Origin: Linyphia triangularis
Taxonomy: Eukaryota; Arthropoda; Arachnida; Araneae; Linyphiidae
Direction of reading: 5' to 3'
Assembly: GCA_963978545.1 (NCBI GenBank)
Contig: OZ021721.1
Span: forward strand, 33,963,348-34,027,347
Length of the DNA stretch: 64,000 bases
Of this stretch, positions 33,646-45,565 are shown piece by piece. Below the pieces are notes generated by a model, which was given only the letters and a program-made list of their open reading frames with translations, did not search any database and was not told where the DNA came from. A program made the translations under genes and the position numbers. How positions within the stretch are numbered: the stretch's first letter is position 1; every line of letters starts with the position of its first letter.

Positions 33646-34042
33646 GGGTCATTCCACATCAGTTCAGCCATGACATTTACACCCTCCGATTTTTATGAAA
33701 TTTGGTGTAGACACGTTTCTTAGGATTATATATATATATTTCTAATGGTTATAATTTTACAGCACTTTAAAATGCACGATTTTGTCAAATTAGGACTCCT
33801 GAAATCTCCGGAAAAAGAGTAATGTGTTAGGTACATTTTTGTCAAAATAACTACTGATTATATATTTATGGAAATTTTTTTTTTTTTGCCACTTAAAAAC
33901 CTATGCAAAATTCAGAAACGAATACACTTTTGCTCTGAATTAGTAAAAAAAATTCACAAAAAAATTATCAAAGGTTAGATTTTTCTCTAAACAAATTATG
34001 TTTTTTTGTAATAAAAAAAGTGGAATGTGAGTTCTTCAGAAA

Positions 34043-34076
<34 letters not shown>

Positions 34077-35176
34077 TAAATGAAAATTATTGCAAAAATA
34101 TATATTATCTTTTCGGAAAAAAAATTAATGTGTTTTAGCATTGTTATAGTAAAATTTTTCACTTTTGTCAATTTTTAGGGGAGAAAACGCATTTTCTTAC
34201 TTTTAAATTTGATGCATGCTAATATTACTACATCTAAAGATGTTAAACATAAAAATGACTGTGAATATATATACTATAGTCATGAAGAATATCCTTACAT
34301 TTAAAATTTGCAAATTTGTCGTAGTACATTTCATTTTTATGAATCTAAATATCCATAATGAGGATCATCTATACAAAAGTAGGTTTGGTTTATACAAAAG
34401 CAATAAAACATTTAAAATATTATGAGAAGTTTTACTTAGTGAAGAATCAAAAGGAATGGTATTATCCACTTCTGGTTGAAATTTTGTATTTTGTCAATAT
34501 TATAAGAAAAATTTCATTCCTTGAAATCTAAAATTTCCGCGTGCTCCTGTGATCCTTAAAATCCAAATAATATTTTGTAATTCCTTATTATACACCATGA
34601 ATTAATGGTTCTTGCAACAACAACAAAAATTTTAAGCCTGATAATTAAATTTAAAATACGTAAGTTTTACGTTAAATTTTTTTTTTAATGAATGATGATT
34701 TTGTGTTCTATAAACTTTTCTATCAGCTAGGATAAGATATTTTTTTCATTAAACTATATCAAGCGCATTTTGATTCATAACTGGGTAGGATATAGTATTT
34801 ATCACTTTCAATGGAGGACTAAATGGAGGATGTGTATCCAAAACTAGTAACCTATTGCGTTTACTTGAGTCATTTGTTGAGTATGAAAAAAATGAAGTGA
34901 AACTCAAAACACGCACCGATTTAATTGATAAATGCCAAGTGGAATTGCAAAGAGGCTGAGAGAAGTTTTGTAGATTGCTGTAGACAATTCACTATTCAAT
35001 TGACTACAAATAGATTTTATTCACATTGTGGAATATCCCGAATGAAGTGTAGGAGAGTTAACTGCAAATTAACTTTTACTTTTAAAGCAGTAAAGTAATA
35101 GTTCTCAAATTCTCTTTGACTTGTGTTTTATGTCCCTTCAAAAGAACACTTCTGGTTTTCTGAAGAAATTCAACTT

Positions 35177-35207
<31 letters not shown>

Positions 35208-36561
35208 AAGAAAAAAAAAACACCCTTTCATTGTGGAAGCAAACATTTTTCGGAGTTCCAGCTTCGACATTAGTTCATAAGGTCAGCAGCTCTCTTTTCC
35301 CATCTTTAATTGCCTTTATCCCCTTTTTTAGGCCTGAAGGTTAGCTTATAGAATTCAGTTGCATTTAATTCTCCGTACACTACATTGATTATATTCCATT
35401 TTGATGATAAAACCTATATGCAGTCAATTTACTAGCAAGTAGGTTTCAGCAATCTATGTAATTCTCTCTTTCTCTTTGCGATTCCATTTTTCATTTATCA
35501 ACTCACTCTATGTGTGGTTTGAGTTTCACTTCGTTTTATTCATATACAACAAATGACTCAAGTAAACACAATTGGTTATTAGTTTTTGAGCAAACAACTT
35601 CCTTTTAGCTCCCATTGAAAGCAATAAATACCATCTCCTACTCAAATGTTGCCCACGACACTTTAAGACTCACATACTGTTATAGATACCCGACAGGCGT
35701 TCCCAGTAGAACAAATAAAATTGGAGATATCATTTAAACGGAATATTTCAAGTAATCATACTATATTAGCATTATTAAATCATGTAAAAGTTCATCATGG
35801 ATTGCAATGCACTTGATATTGATTAAATAAAAATATTTTTTTATTCATTAAATTGAAGCAAAGTTTATAGCACACAATATCATCATTCATTTAAAAAAAA
35901 TTAAACTTAAAATTTACACATTTTAAATTTAATTATCAGGCTTAACATTTTTTGCAAGGACCATTAATTGACGGTGCTTTATAAAGAATTGCAAAATGTT
36001 ATTTTGATTTCAAGGATCACAGGAGCTTGCGGAAATTTTAGATTTTAGGAAACGAAATTTTTCCTATAATATTGACAAAAATACAAAATTTCAACCAGAA
36101 GTGGATAATACCATACATTAAACTCTTCAATAAGTAAAACTTCTCACAATAGATTTAATGTTTCATTACTTTTGAATAGGTCAAGTTTACTTTTGTGCAG
36201 ATCCTCATTAAAGACATTTGGATTCATAAAAACAAAATGTACTAAGACAAACTTGCACATTTTAAGTACAAGGATGGGAAATTCAATTAATTTTATTCCT
36301 CATAACTAAACTACATGTATACACAATAATTTGATGTTGAACATTTTGAGATTTAATAATGTTCGCATGCTTCAAATTTGAATTTAAGAAAACACGTTTT
36401 CTTCCCGAAAAATTGACAAAAGTGAAAAAAATTTCTATAATAAGGCCAAAACATATTAATTTTATTTTTCAGAAATATAATACATGTTCTTACAATCACT
36501 TTGATGCATAAAAAAATGGTTAATGTAGGACCCAAGTTCTTCTTTTTTTTTATTATAAAAA

Positions 36562-36599
<38 letters not shown>

Positions 36600-36883
36600 G
36601 AATATGAACACTTTGATAATTTTTAGTTTATTTGGAGCAACAATATATTGTTTCCTGAATTTTGCATAGTTTTACTTTACTGCAAACAAATTTCATAAAT
36701 ATATAATCAGTAGCTATTGAGAAAACAAATTATTTCTCTGGCACGTGCCTCTTTTTTCGAAATTTTCAGGAATCTCAAATTTGACAAAATCGTAACTTTT
36801 AAAGTTCTAAAGAATTTTAACCAGAAAGAATATAGAAAAAATATTCGAAAATTTTCTGAATAACCATAAGAAAAGGGTTCACA

Positions 36884-36920
<37 letters not shown>

Positions 36921-36979
36921 GATGGGGTGATTGTCAAAATCCGTTTTTTTTCCTGATTGATTTGATGAGGAATGACCCC
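33646..36979. repeat. Giant foldback: about 1.4-1.6-kb inverted arms around a 0.28-kb spacer
   Basis: Left arm 33646 to about 35075; right arm about 35355 to 36979. The ends are GGGTCATTCC and its complement GGAATGACCC. Paired landmarks include CTACTGATTATATATTTATG (33852) with its complement near 36700, GTGGATAATACC-type sequence in both arms (34460s and 36100s), and the ATGACTCAAGTAAAC block near 35560 with its complement near 34865. Arms have long T/A runs at matching places (34049 and 36563; 36895). They are diverged but alignable over their length. No ORF is conserved. No clear target duplication is visible. Either a long-TIR foldback transposon or two copies of one repeat in opposite orientation. 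Confidence 0.75.
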
Positions 36980-37483
36980 TTATAGTTAGTTACTCATCAT
37001 AGTATGAGAAGGGGAGCCAGTTCTCATGTTCCGAGACTTTTTATGGCGACAGAGAACATTCTGTCTTAATTTGGTAGAGGAAACAATTCTGCTATATTTG
37101 TTGTAAAAATGCTTCTCTTCTTTCCTGTCACTCTTTGATGACTTACGTACAATAAGAATTGAAGTATGAACAGTATAATTTCTGGATGTCTAAGACACGA
37201 TTGAAACACTAGGTTTATACTGAGGAGAAATATGTTTTTCCCTAAATTGATATCCACCTTTTCTGATACGTCAGCGTCAATTCGACGAAAAGAAATTTCA
37301 TCAGGAACACTTGATGAATCAATGGAATGTTTTTATAACTTACTGAATTCAAAACTAAATCTAAAAGAGCATCAATGTAGGAGAACAAGTGGTAGAAAAG
37401 CATGGTAGGATAAAAATAGGTATTTTATTCGGGAAATATTCAATTTTCACTTTGTTCAATCACGGTTGTAAAGAGACAAGTAG
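36980..37483. other. Unassigned sequence next to the foldback
   Basis: No repeat or gene is recognised. Less AT-biased than much of the window and directly upstream of the candidate exons. Confidence 0.4.
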
Positions 37484-38411
37484 AAATTGCGCAGCTTGCA
37501 TGTAAGAGATCTAACGATGGAGACTAATTGGAAAGGACTCTATACTGTCACTCTGGATTTTCGCTGGGATTTTATTAATATATGGTAAGAGTTTCACTAA
37601 AATTTGAAGAATTTCTGAAAATTTACATTCTTAAGTAAAAATATTTTGCCTTAATGTGGACAGTGAATAATATAAACTGACAATTAATTAAAATTTGATA
37701 AGCGTTCTTATCGTATATTAGTGATAAACCAAAAATCAGACAAACTTTCACATTTATTGAAAGAGATTAAATATTTCATCCGAATTTAACCCCTTAGCCA
37801 TTAATTAATTTATTTTAACTCTCAGGAGGTTTTATATCATTTTCAGAACTTTTCCATCCTTTATTAAATATATATATATATTTTTTAATCCAAAGTCACG
37901 TTTCTTCAAATGGTGTTTCAAAATCTTTGTGATTTAATTCATTCATGTGTTCTCAATTAATAATTTACTAACGAATGCATTCTTATTTAATTAGAAAGGT
38001 GGTTTATTTAGAGTATTCATGACAGATGGTTATTAAATAATTTAAGTTACAATATAGAAACACTCATATTTACTTTTCATTCAACTTAACTCTCTAAATG
38101 TTATTCTGTTGAAAGCTTATTTTCTAACATATGTCTTAGGTGAAAAAATGTTGTAAAACATTCCTATCATAAAATTTAGCACTTCTGCACTGTTAAATAT
38201 TTCCGAATCAAATTTTGCAGCAATGCTCTTTGACACCCTAAATTATAAACACAAGGAAGGCTCCTATGCTTGCACTTCCAGGGATAATAATATAACCCAT
38301 AAACACACAATTTTTAATATAAATCCTTTATATGCGTTGCCAATTTTTATATTCATTAGCATAGCATTGATTGTGTTGTCAGCATGTGCTTGGAGTTTGC
38401 ATTTAATTTAA
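37484..38411 (+). CDS. Candidate two-exon 3' fragment of a membrane/GPI-anchored protein
   Basis: Exon A (37484 or 37495 to 37584) is open and reads LHVRDLTMETNWKGLYTVTL, then DFRWDFINI, ending at a strong donor (TATG|GTAAGAG). Exon B starts at 38180 after AAATTTAG, and the phase matches: TG + C gives Cys. It continues TSALLNISESNFAAMLFDTL, then KEGSYACTSRDNN, a hydrophobic segment LYALPIFIFISIALIVLSAC and a tail of only about 7 residues before TAA at 38409-38411. The alternative acceptor TTTTGCAG at 38220 would break the frame. The YxC motif and terminal hydrophobic stretch suggest an extracellular domain with a C-terminal anchor. I do not recognise the family. Donor strength and phase agreement are the main support; chance is possible. 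Confidence 0.3.
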
Positions 38412-38868
38412 ATACTAAAAACAACTCTACCAACAAAATATGCGGCACTCTATAGTTTAAAATTTATTTATTAAAAATGAATGTGAATTTACGCATTCAC
38501 GTCTAAATATCTTATATTTATTCTGATTTAAACAATTTTAGCAACAGGTAGGAGTTTCAATAATGATCGGTTAAATGGGTTTTATTAGTATTCCAAAACG
38601 ATTTTAGAAACGTGTGTAAAAGGGACTTTTTAGTGACAATGATAGCCCACAAAACTTTGATAGAATGTATTGTCATTGACATCGGAACTATCTGCCAAGT
38701 TTCACCCCGATAAAATGACGGCAAGTGGGAAAATTAGGCTTCTGCAGATTTGTCCGGCAACCACAAACAAACAAAATCGAAGTTATTATAAAGGATTTAA
38801 AAGGAAGTGAAAATGTAGAAGCTTACAAACCTACAATGACTGCTCAAAGAAAGGCTGAAATCTTTTAA
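38412..38868. other. Unassigned; includes a repeat-tail-like motif
   Basis: CTGCCAAGTTTCACCCCGAT near 38692 resembles 'CAAGTTTCAGCTCGATTGG' near 47068 beside SINE-A, a motif common in arthropod retroelement 3' ends. The body of any such element is not clear. Confidence 0.35.
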
Positions 38869-39130
38869 CCCTTGGTTAGTTGCGTGGTTGACAAATGTCC
38901 CCCACATTCAATTTCTCAATAGATGGTAGCCTATGATCTTACAGTTTGTTTTTTTCAAGCTATTTTAAAAGTATTTTTTTTTAACTTTTGCTTTTGTCTA
39001 TTCAGTAATGTTGTGTTTTTAATTAAAATACCCACTTAATTTGATATTTGGTCATGAATTTATTGGTATGCACGAAAATTTGAATTTGGGGTACATTTGT
39101 CTCCTATGCGACCAACCGCGAGACAAAAGG
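38869..39130 (+). mobile_element. piggyBac-like (TTAA) element, 3'-truncated
   Basis: Begins directly after TTAA (38865-38868) with CCCTTGGTTAGTTGCGTGG and GACAAATGTCCCCCAC. The right portion (AATGTTGTGTTTTTAATTAA, GTCATGAATTTATTGGTATG, CGCGAGACAAAAGG) matches the right end of the element at 55249-56182. Its terminal GACTAACCAAGGG is lost; sequence switches at about 39131 to a Tc1-like fragment. Most of the middle is deleted relative to the longer copy. Confidence 0.7.
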
Positions 39131-40037
39131 ACAAGCAGCAGATATGTATTCTAGTTAATCTACAGTTTGTGGATTGTGACGATACACCTGGTCTTTCAAG
39201 TACCCCCAAAGAAAAAAACAGCATGGCGTCAAATCTGGTGAATAGGGAGGCCAATCCATACCACTTTTTATATGTTTTTCGTATTCAAAGGCAATGACAC
39301 GATCACCGAAATATTCGTTGAGAAGATCGAACATTTCAGCCGTTCAATGTGACCGGGCACATTGTATGTATAAACCACGAGCTGTACTTATCGTCCTCCA
39401 AAACATTTTGAATGGCCACAAATTCATGGATGATCTCCAGAAAATTTGCTGAAGTAATCATTTGATGTCCAAAAAAGGACCCGATAAGTCCTCTAAAGGA
39501 AATGGCGGCCCAAACCATGACTTTTGGTGGATGCAGAGATGAATGTAAGGCTACATGGGCATTTTCTTGACTAAATGACTACATCCGTCTGGGCTTGGGC
39601 GGCCGACATTTCCAGCACGGTCGTCATAGACGTTTCCAGTACGCTGAAATTTTTCAAATAGTGCCTGTATTGTACTACTTGCCGGACCGTTTCTGACCTT
39701 GAATTTCCTTTAAAAACTGCTCGTCATTGTAACAAAACAGTGGTTCATCTTATGGAACTCCCGAAAAAAAAAAAAATATGCTGTTCCAGCGAATAAACCA
39801 TTTTTGAAGCATACGCTAAGATGTAGAAATAATACTAATCTGAAAGATAGGAATGCTTACAGAATAGCAGCGCCCCCTATTGACGAACTTTGTAACTAAT
39901 TTTGAAAATTGGTGAAAATAAAATTCCCTGGTTATTTAAGCATAATGCAGCAGATCCTACATTTCTATCACCTTCTGTTATTGTTTTTTTAAATTGATAT
40001 TTTAAATCGACTATCATTCTTGGGACACCCGGTATTT
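39131..40037 (-). pseudogene. Tc1/IS630-type transposase remnant
   Basis: On the minus strand, in shifting frames: a HTH-region trace LFEKFQRTGNVYDD..GNVGRP (about 39670-39600), a deletion, then MVWAAISFRGLIGSFFGHQM (39518 downwards), a second-Asp region (39380-39340), AEMFDLLNEYFGDRV, and a worn 'WPPYSPDLTP..FFLWGYLKDQVY' (about 39265-39190). The order N-HTH, catalytic core, then SPDLTP with the final acidic position fits the Tc1/mariner superfamily. Frameshifts and stops are numerous. The other terminus (39865-40037, ending GGGACACCCGG in + orientation) matches the remnant at 24.87-25.03 kb. Confidence 0.65.
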
Positions 40038-41654
40038 TAGACGATTTTTTTATTTAAAGCATGTCATTTGACCTAATAAATAAAATCTCCGGGCAGTAGT
40101 TTTTTTACAAAACTATTCTATTCTTGGTTTAAGCAGGATGACGTTCGTCTAAAAATCCCAATGAGATGAGTAATTTTTAAACAAAAACTGTATAAAAATA
40201 AATAATAATCACCATTTAAAGAAAAACTAGGGGTGTGGAACATCGCACAACTTTCAGTTGCACTATAATATTAGCACTCGCATTAACATTTTATATGGTG
40301 TTATTTACAGTTTTCATGTTTTCACTCAGTTAAATAAAAATAGCCAGTTTGGCGATATTTTTGGCTACAATTTTTACATGGGCAAAAAAATCCCTGCTAA
40401 AATGGCGTTGTTATTCGATAGATATAACATTGTCCTTTCTTGAGCGTGAAACAGACAAAAATCAATCAACGATGGGCATTGCACATGGGCAGAAAACTCT
40501 GTGTTAAAGGCACTCGTTTTTCAGCTTTTTACGTTTTTATTATATTTCAACGGAAATTTCGGAGGTTGGGATGATTAGAACAACTTAAGAAGCATTTACA
40601 CAGAGATTTTAAACAAAATCGTATTTTAGCAGTTGCTTAAAAACATGATTTTAACCTTACACTCATGCCCGATTTTAACGAAAACCTTAATGATAGATCC
40701 CAAGGCCACTACTAACCCGCTCAACAAATGTGTACATTGTAGGTTAATTTCTTCGGGAGACATACAGACATAAAGACACACAGACAGACATTTTTTCTAG
40801 ACACTGTTTTGAAATCAGGATGTTCCAAAACTTGGAGAAATGAAAAGAAATCAAATGGCTTTTTTTCTTTGTTTTTTTACCGTATGCTATACTTTTATTA
40901 CCCTATGTATACATATGAGTAATTGAAAGTAAAAATGAACCTGAAACAATTTTGAATGTAAAACATAAAATGTATGCTAATTTTACAAATAACTTGTTCA
41001 AAGCATAAATATTCATATTTTTAAATATACTAACAATAATCAATATGTATATAAATAATGATATCCCTACAGTTTTTCACATACTTCAATTATATACTTG
41101 TTTTCTCTAGGGTGCGTAAAACTTAGGTAAGCTTAAGCTTTTTCTTTTTATATGTATAAAATAAATATGCATATGTTTAAGAAAAGTTATATTTTTATGT
41201 GTTATTTTTCTATATATATATATAATCCAGTTGCAAAAGAAATCAAAATAAATGCATATAAGTTATAAAGCATAAAATTTTGAATGTGCCGCCAGTATAA
41301 TGCATATTTATCGTTTACCAGTATTATTTATTTGAAGTAGGGTAGTTGAGATTAAGACAGGGCCTGCCAGTGTTTTTAGTACATTTTGTTAGCTTACCCA
41401 ATTTTAAGTATAAAGACTATTGACTATTTTGACGGCTAATTTGACACGAATAAAAGGGTGATTACAAGTTGACATTGCTTTTCTTTGAAATGATAAAAAA
41501 CCGTTTATTTTTACCTTATCTCTAATATAACAATTGACAACTGTTTTATTTTCTCGATTGTAAGCCCAATCATCTATAATATTGTAATGCTAAATTGGTG
41601 CGAATTTAAAAATCTATCTAATGAATATATTTTCTACAATTAATATTACTTTGA
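40038..41654. other. No gene; possible retroelement tail
   Basis: CTAGGGGTGTGGAACATCG at about 40229 is shared with the region beyond R1 copy 6. A GACATACAGACATAAAGACA string at about 40759 resembles the oligo-CAGA tails common in arthropod repeats. The rest is AT-rich. Confidence 0.4.
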
Positions 41655-41725
41655 AATCAATTAAATGTTACGACTGTACAGTTAGTTGAAGTATCTAACT
41701 GTACTGTCGTAACATTTAATTGATT
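41655..41725. repeat. 71-bp hairpin, 31-bp arms with one mismatch
   Basis: Left arm 41655-41685 begins AATCAATTAAATGTTACGAC; right arm 41695-41725 is its complement apart from a single T/A difference; the loop is the 9-nt TTGAAGTAT. It is an isolated feature: no TA, TTAA or longer target duplication is obvious. It could be a miniature foldback, a cruciform or a processed hairpin RNA precursor. Confidence 0.9.
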
Positions 41726-43937
41726 AGTATGAAAGGACTCTGGAATTTGCTCGCTGTTGCTCACCTGCAATAATCATTCTCAAGTATTGGCTGTAAGCTC
41801 ATTTCATACCAACAAAACAAATCGTACATTGAGATCAATCTATCATTTCGTGAGAGCGTAGGGGGTTCGATCGCATTTTGAAGAAAATAATATTTTCCCC
41901 TCCTATTTTACTTTTAAAACAAATACTTCTAAATATCCCCACTATCTTTGTACCAAATGATAAATATTTTCTCAAGTAGTAATATTTTTTGTAGCAAGTT
42001 TCAAATCAAATAATATATTGATTGGTTAAATTTTCAACCAAACCAAGGAACTCCTGCATGAGTATCAAACAAATCCATTAATAGATTCATCGAGCGAAAC
42101 TTTAGAGAGCAATAAGGTAACCAACCCTTTGATTATTTACTATAATTATAACGTTACATATCTTAATGAACTTAATTTTATAGTCACTTTATTGCACGAA
42201 GAATGACAGTGAGGGTTTATTTTATTATGTGTTTTGTAGATGATTCCTTGTTGTATAACTCAGTACAATTGGATTTTAAGTTCATCCCACAAAGTGAAAC
42301 CTAGTTAAAACGTGAAAAATCATTATTTAAAATATTTTATATACTATGCGAAAAATTAAAAAAAATATTTAACCAAATTACTCCTGTTTGCTTTACCGAT
42401 AACAGTTATAACTACGAAAACCTTTAATTTATTCATGAACATACATTTATTCAGAAATTGCCAACAGAACTCTTAATCAAAGCATCCTTTGGTAATTCTA
42501 AAGCCAACATTAACCTGTCTATACTTTCAAAGATGATAATTTTCAGTGGAACTTACATGTTTTTGCAAGAAATTTCCAAACGGTTCCCATTTAACTTAGT
42601 AATTGAATCACAATCTTAGGGTAGCGGTTATTTAAAATATTTATATTTTATCTATTTGGGAAATGAAATGAATTCAGGCATAATATTTTCATTCTTTCCT
42701 TTCACTCGTAAACTTTATAAGGTAAATAAATTTTACTATTTAGAAATAAATTCTCATATTTATATTAATTTGACATGACTTTTTGTAATTTTATGCTCCC
42801 TCATGGAAGTATAAGTTTTTTTCTTTTAAAGGAAATGTTGTCAAAGGAAATACTTCTGATATATAAAAAGTAGAAACCTTTATATCAATTATACTTCTAA
42901 ATTAAACAATTTTAAAGTTGTAATAAATAAAATCAGAGTTTATTATAGTCATCAACAAAAAAGTTATTTGTGCCCACACATAAGAAATGATTTTTGAACT
43001 GACCAAATGTTAGGATTAATTTATTAAAGTTTTTAACAAGCCAGCATATTTTTTCATTTGCCTGAAGAAATTTTATAGAATAATGTAATCTAAATAAAAT
43101 CGGAAACTGAACTCATACTTCAGAAATATATTTTACTGTACTTATCAGTATATAATAAAATTGCGTATAACTATTTAAATTTAAACGTACATTTGAGAAA
43201 TCCTTGCAGTTATTTTATTTTCGATATTTATATAAAGTGTAATTCTTTCTGCATTTAACACTTATACTGCATACAACAAATCACCTAAATATTTTTTCTC
43301 TCCTACTTCAATTCTCCAACCTTATTATACGACACTAAAATGCCATTTCTAAAATGTTTTTACTTATCAATAAGATTAGAGACAGATAACCTTTTTAGTC
43401 TAATCTTACAGTCAATAAACATGATTTTAAGCTCTTCCTTGAGAACCCCGATTATATGACTTTATAATGTAGACTTGTTAGTTTTGACAGGAGAAATACT
43501 TTTTTCTATTTCTTATTAAATCCCTAATCTCGTTTAGGAGTATTGAGTATTAAATTATTTATGATTATCACACTAAAAATTATGGTATTATGTTACGTCA
43601 TAACAGCTTTCTAATGTGGATAAAATGTCACTCTAAAACTTATCTAAAAAATAAAAAAAATTAAAATAAAATATTATTCGTATTAAAAGGTCATTATCAG
43701 TTTTAATTTTGGAAGAATTTACTCGCCTATTTATTACAAGGCGATTTTATTATACGTTTAATTAGAAAGAATTAGAAAGGAAGAATTTATGAATACTATT
43801 AGACTCCATATTGCACTCTTTTAAGAAGTATCCACCAATTTATCTTTTAATTTATTATAAATTTATCTCTTTGCAAATGTTAGCATTGCTTTATTTATTT
43901 TTCTTACCTTATAATATTTTTGTTTGGTTTATTAAGA
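41726..43937. other. No recognisable gene
   Basis: AT-rich sequence. A somewhat more complex patch at 41.74-41.90 kb is unassigned. No supported ORF or repeat. Confidence 0.5.
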
Positions 43938-44033
43938 TGGCAGTTATGAATTGGCCCCTCGTATTGGACAGGTGTTACTGGGACCTAGACTACGGAATAG
44001 ATGAGGGGCAACGTCGATTGTACCTCTAGGTAA
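43938..44033. other. GC-richer 96-bp island with splice-like borders
   Basis: A pyrimidine-leaning tract ending TTTATTAAG precedes ATGGCAGTTATGAATTGG. The block ends CTCTAG followed by GTAAGCAAG, a strong donor. Frame 1 reads MAVMNWPLVLDRCYWDLDYG, then IDEGQRRLYL and stops exactly at the donor; the minus strand is also open (VAPHLFRSLGPSNTCPIRGA). Sharp composition contrast with its surroundings suggests an exon or a short repeat, but the strand is ambiguous and all plus frames close. Confidence 0.3.
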
Positions 44034-44078
44034 GCAAGAGACTATCTTTTTTACCTTAAAAAGCCTATAAATTATTGT

Positions 44079-44236
44079 TCGATATTAATACCAGGTTTCA
44101 AATAAATTACAGTTCAATTTCAGAACAAGTTTCCAACAAATTACAGTTCGGTATTGATACCAAACTTCAAATACATTACAGTTCAATTTTAGAACTAGAT
44201 TTCAAAAACTTACAATTCGATTTTGATACAATATAT
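44079..44236. repeat. Short tandem array, about 69-bp unit of two 35-bp halves
   Basis: ATTGATACCAAACTTCAAAT-type starts at about 44084, 44154 and 44222 with internal AATTACAGTTCAATTTCAGA half-units. The units are diverged but clearly related. Confidence 0.7.
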
Positions 44237-44424
44237 CAATAGTACATAAACTTCATTAAAAACTGTGGTTCATGAAGTTAAACTGAAAATGTATGACAAA
44301 GCAAAATTAAAAACATAGTTTAGATTATTAGCGTTTAAAATCCTGCCATATAATCGGACATTCACATAAAATGTTGTAGCAAGTAGAAACTAAACTTGGT
44401 TAAGAGGAAAACACTTTTTTAATT

Positions 44425-44640
44425 TATTGAGTAGCTGCATGGCCCCGCGTTGCGAAGACCCGACCCGTCATTGCGTACAAGATTCATTGCTACATTAACT
44501 CAAGCTCACTTCGCACGCTAAAAATTTCATTGCTATGCAAGCAAAGGTTCGATTTGCTCGTTGTAAAATTCATTGCTACTCAAGCATAAGCTCTATTTAC
44601 TCACTGAAATGTTCATTGCTAAGCAAGCACATGATGTTAA
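44425..44640 (-). repeat. 43-bp tandem repeats beside a Helitron-like 3' end
   Basis: ATTCATTGCTA-type units start at about 44482, 44525, 44568 and 44611 (exactly 43 bp apart). Immediately left, in reverse, the sequence reads CGCAACGCGGGGCCATGCAG then CTACT, resembling the Helitron end at 61.43-61.45 kb (CCGCAACGCGGG...GCAGCTAGT) with CTAC in place of CTAG. The opposite (5') end of such an element could not be located. Confidence 0.5.
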
Positions 44641-45565
44641 AAGAGAAAATACATGTGTAGAAAGAATGATAAATATGTAAGAAAGTGCTGTTACTCTCAA
44701 GTGTTATATAAACTATTTAAATATTAGACATTTCCTTTGAATTCTTAAACATTCATAAGAATAATTACATGGATTGCAACAATTATTTCTCTCACAACAA
44801 ATGTGACTCTCCTGATACTTATAGAACATCATTATTAACTTTCACATCACCATTATTCACAAACTAAACCTCACTATTATTTAGTTTTCATTTAAATAAA
44901 TACAGTATAAAAATAAACATATATAAATAAAAACGTGTCTTTCACAATAAAAAATATATACGTCACTACAAAAAGACTTTTCTTAAACTTGTTATGCTTT
45001 CTTCTCTGAGAATTTGTCGTTATTGGTGGATAAAATTACGTTCAATGATGTAATGTCTTCATATTATAACTTCTCATAATTTGCTGCCCAAAATAAAAGC
45101 AATTCCGATAGAGTGTTAGGTAAGAGAATTATATGCGATATCAACTTATATAGTTTAAAATTATTTGTTAGCAAAAAAGTAAGCACAAATTAATGATTTT
45201 CTTTTATAATGAAATGCCCGAAGGTAAGATTCTCTATACACATTCACATTACATCTCATTTGGGAAAGCAAATGACCTAAGCAAAACCTATGTGGTTCTA
45301 AAAGAAAAATAAATAGAATAAAATAGAATCTGATCTAGTTACTCTATAGACCGTTATCAAGTGAATCCATTAGATGTTAGCCCCTGAGGAGTAAATGCAT
45401 CTTCTCTCTCTCCTTCAGCCAACTTCTAAAGATGTGCTGGAAGAAATCGCTTTCAATGCCTCTTTTCCTACTTCGATTTCCTTATAACAAAGAATAGAGG
45501 ACTAAGATGATTCTTCCGCATTAAATCCTATCTTAATTGGATATTTTAGCTATGTATGCAACAAC
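44641..45565. other. No recognisable gene
   Basis: AT-rich sequence; only chance-length ORFs. Confidence 0.5.

Noticed and set aside
44482..44632. CRISPR array (regular 43-bp spacing)
   Set aside because: Units are contiguous and diverged with no constant-repeat/variable-spacer structure; the context is a eukaryotic transposon.
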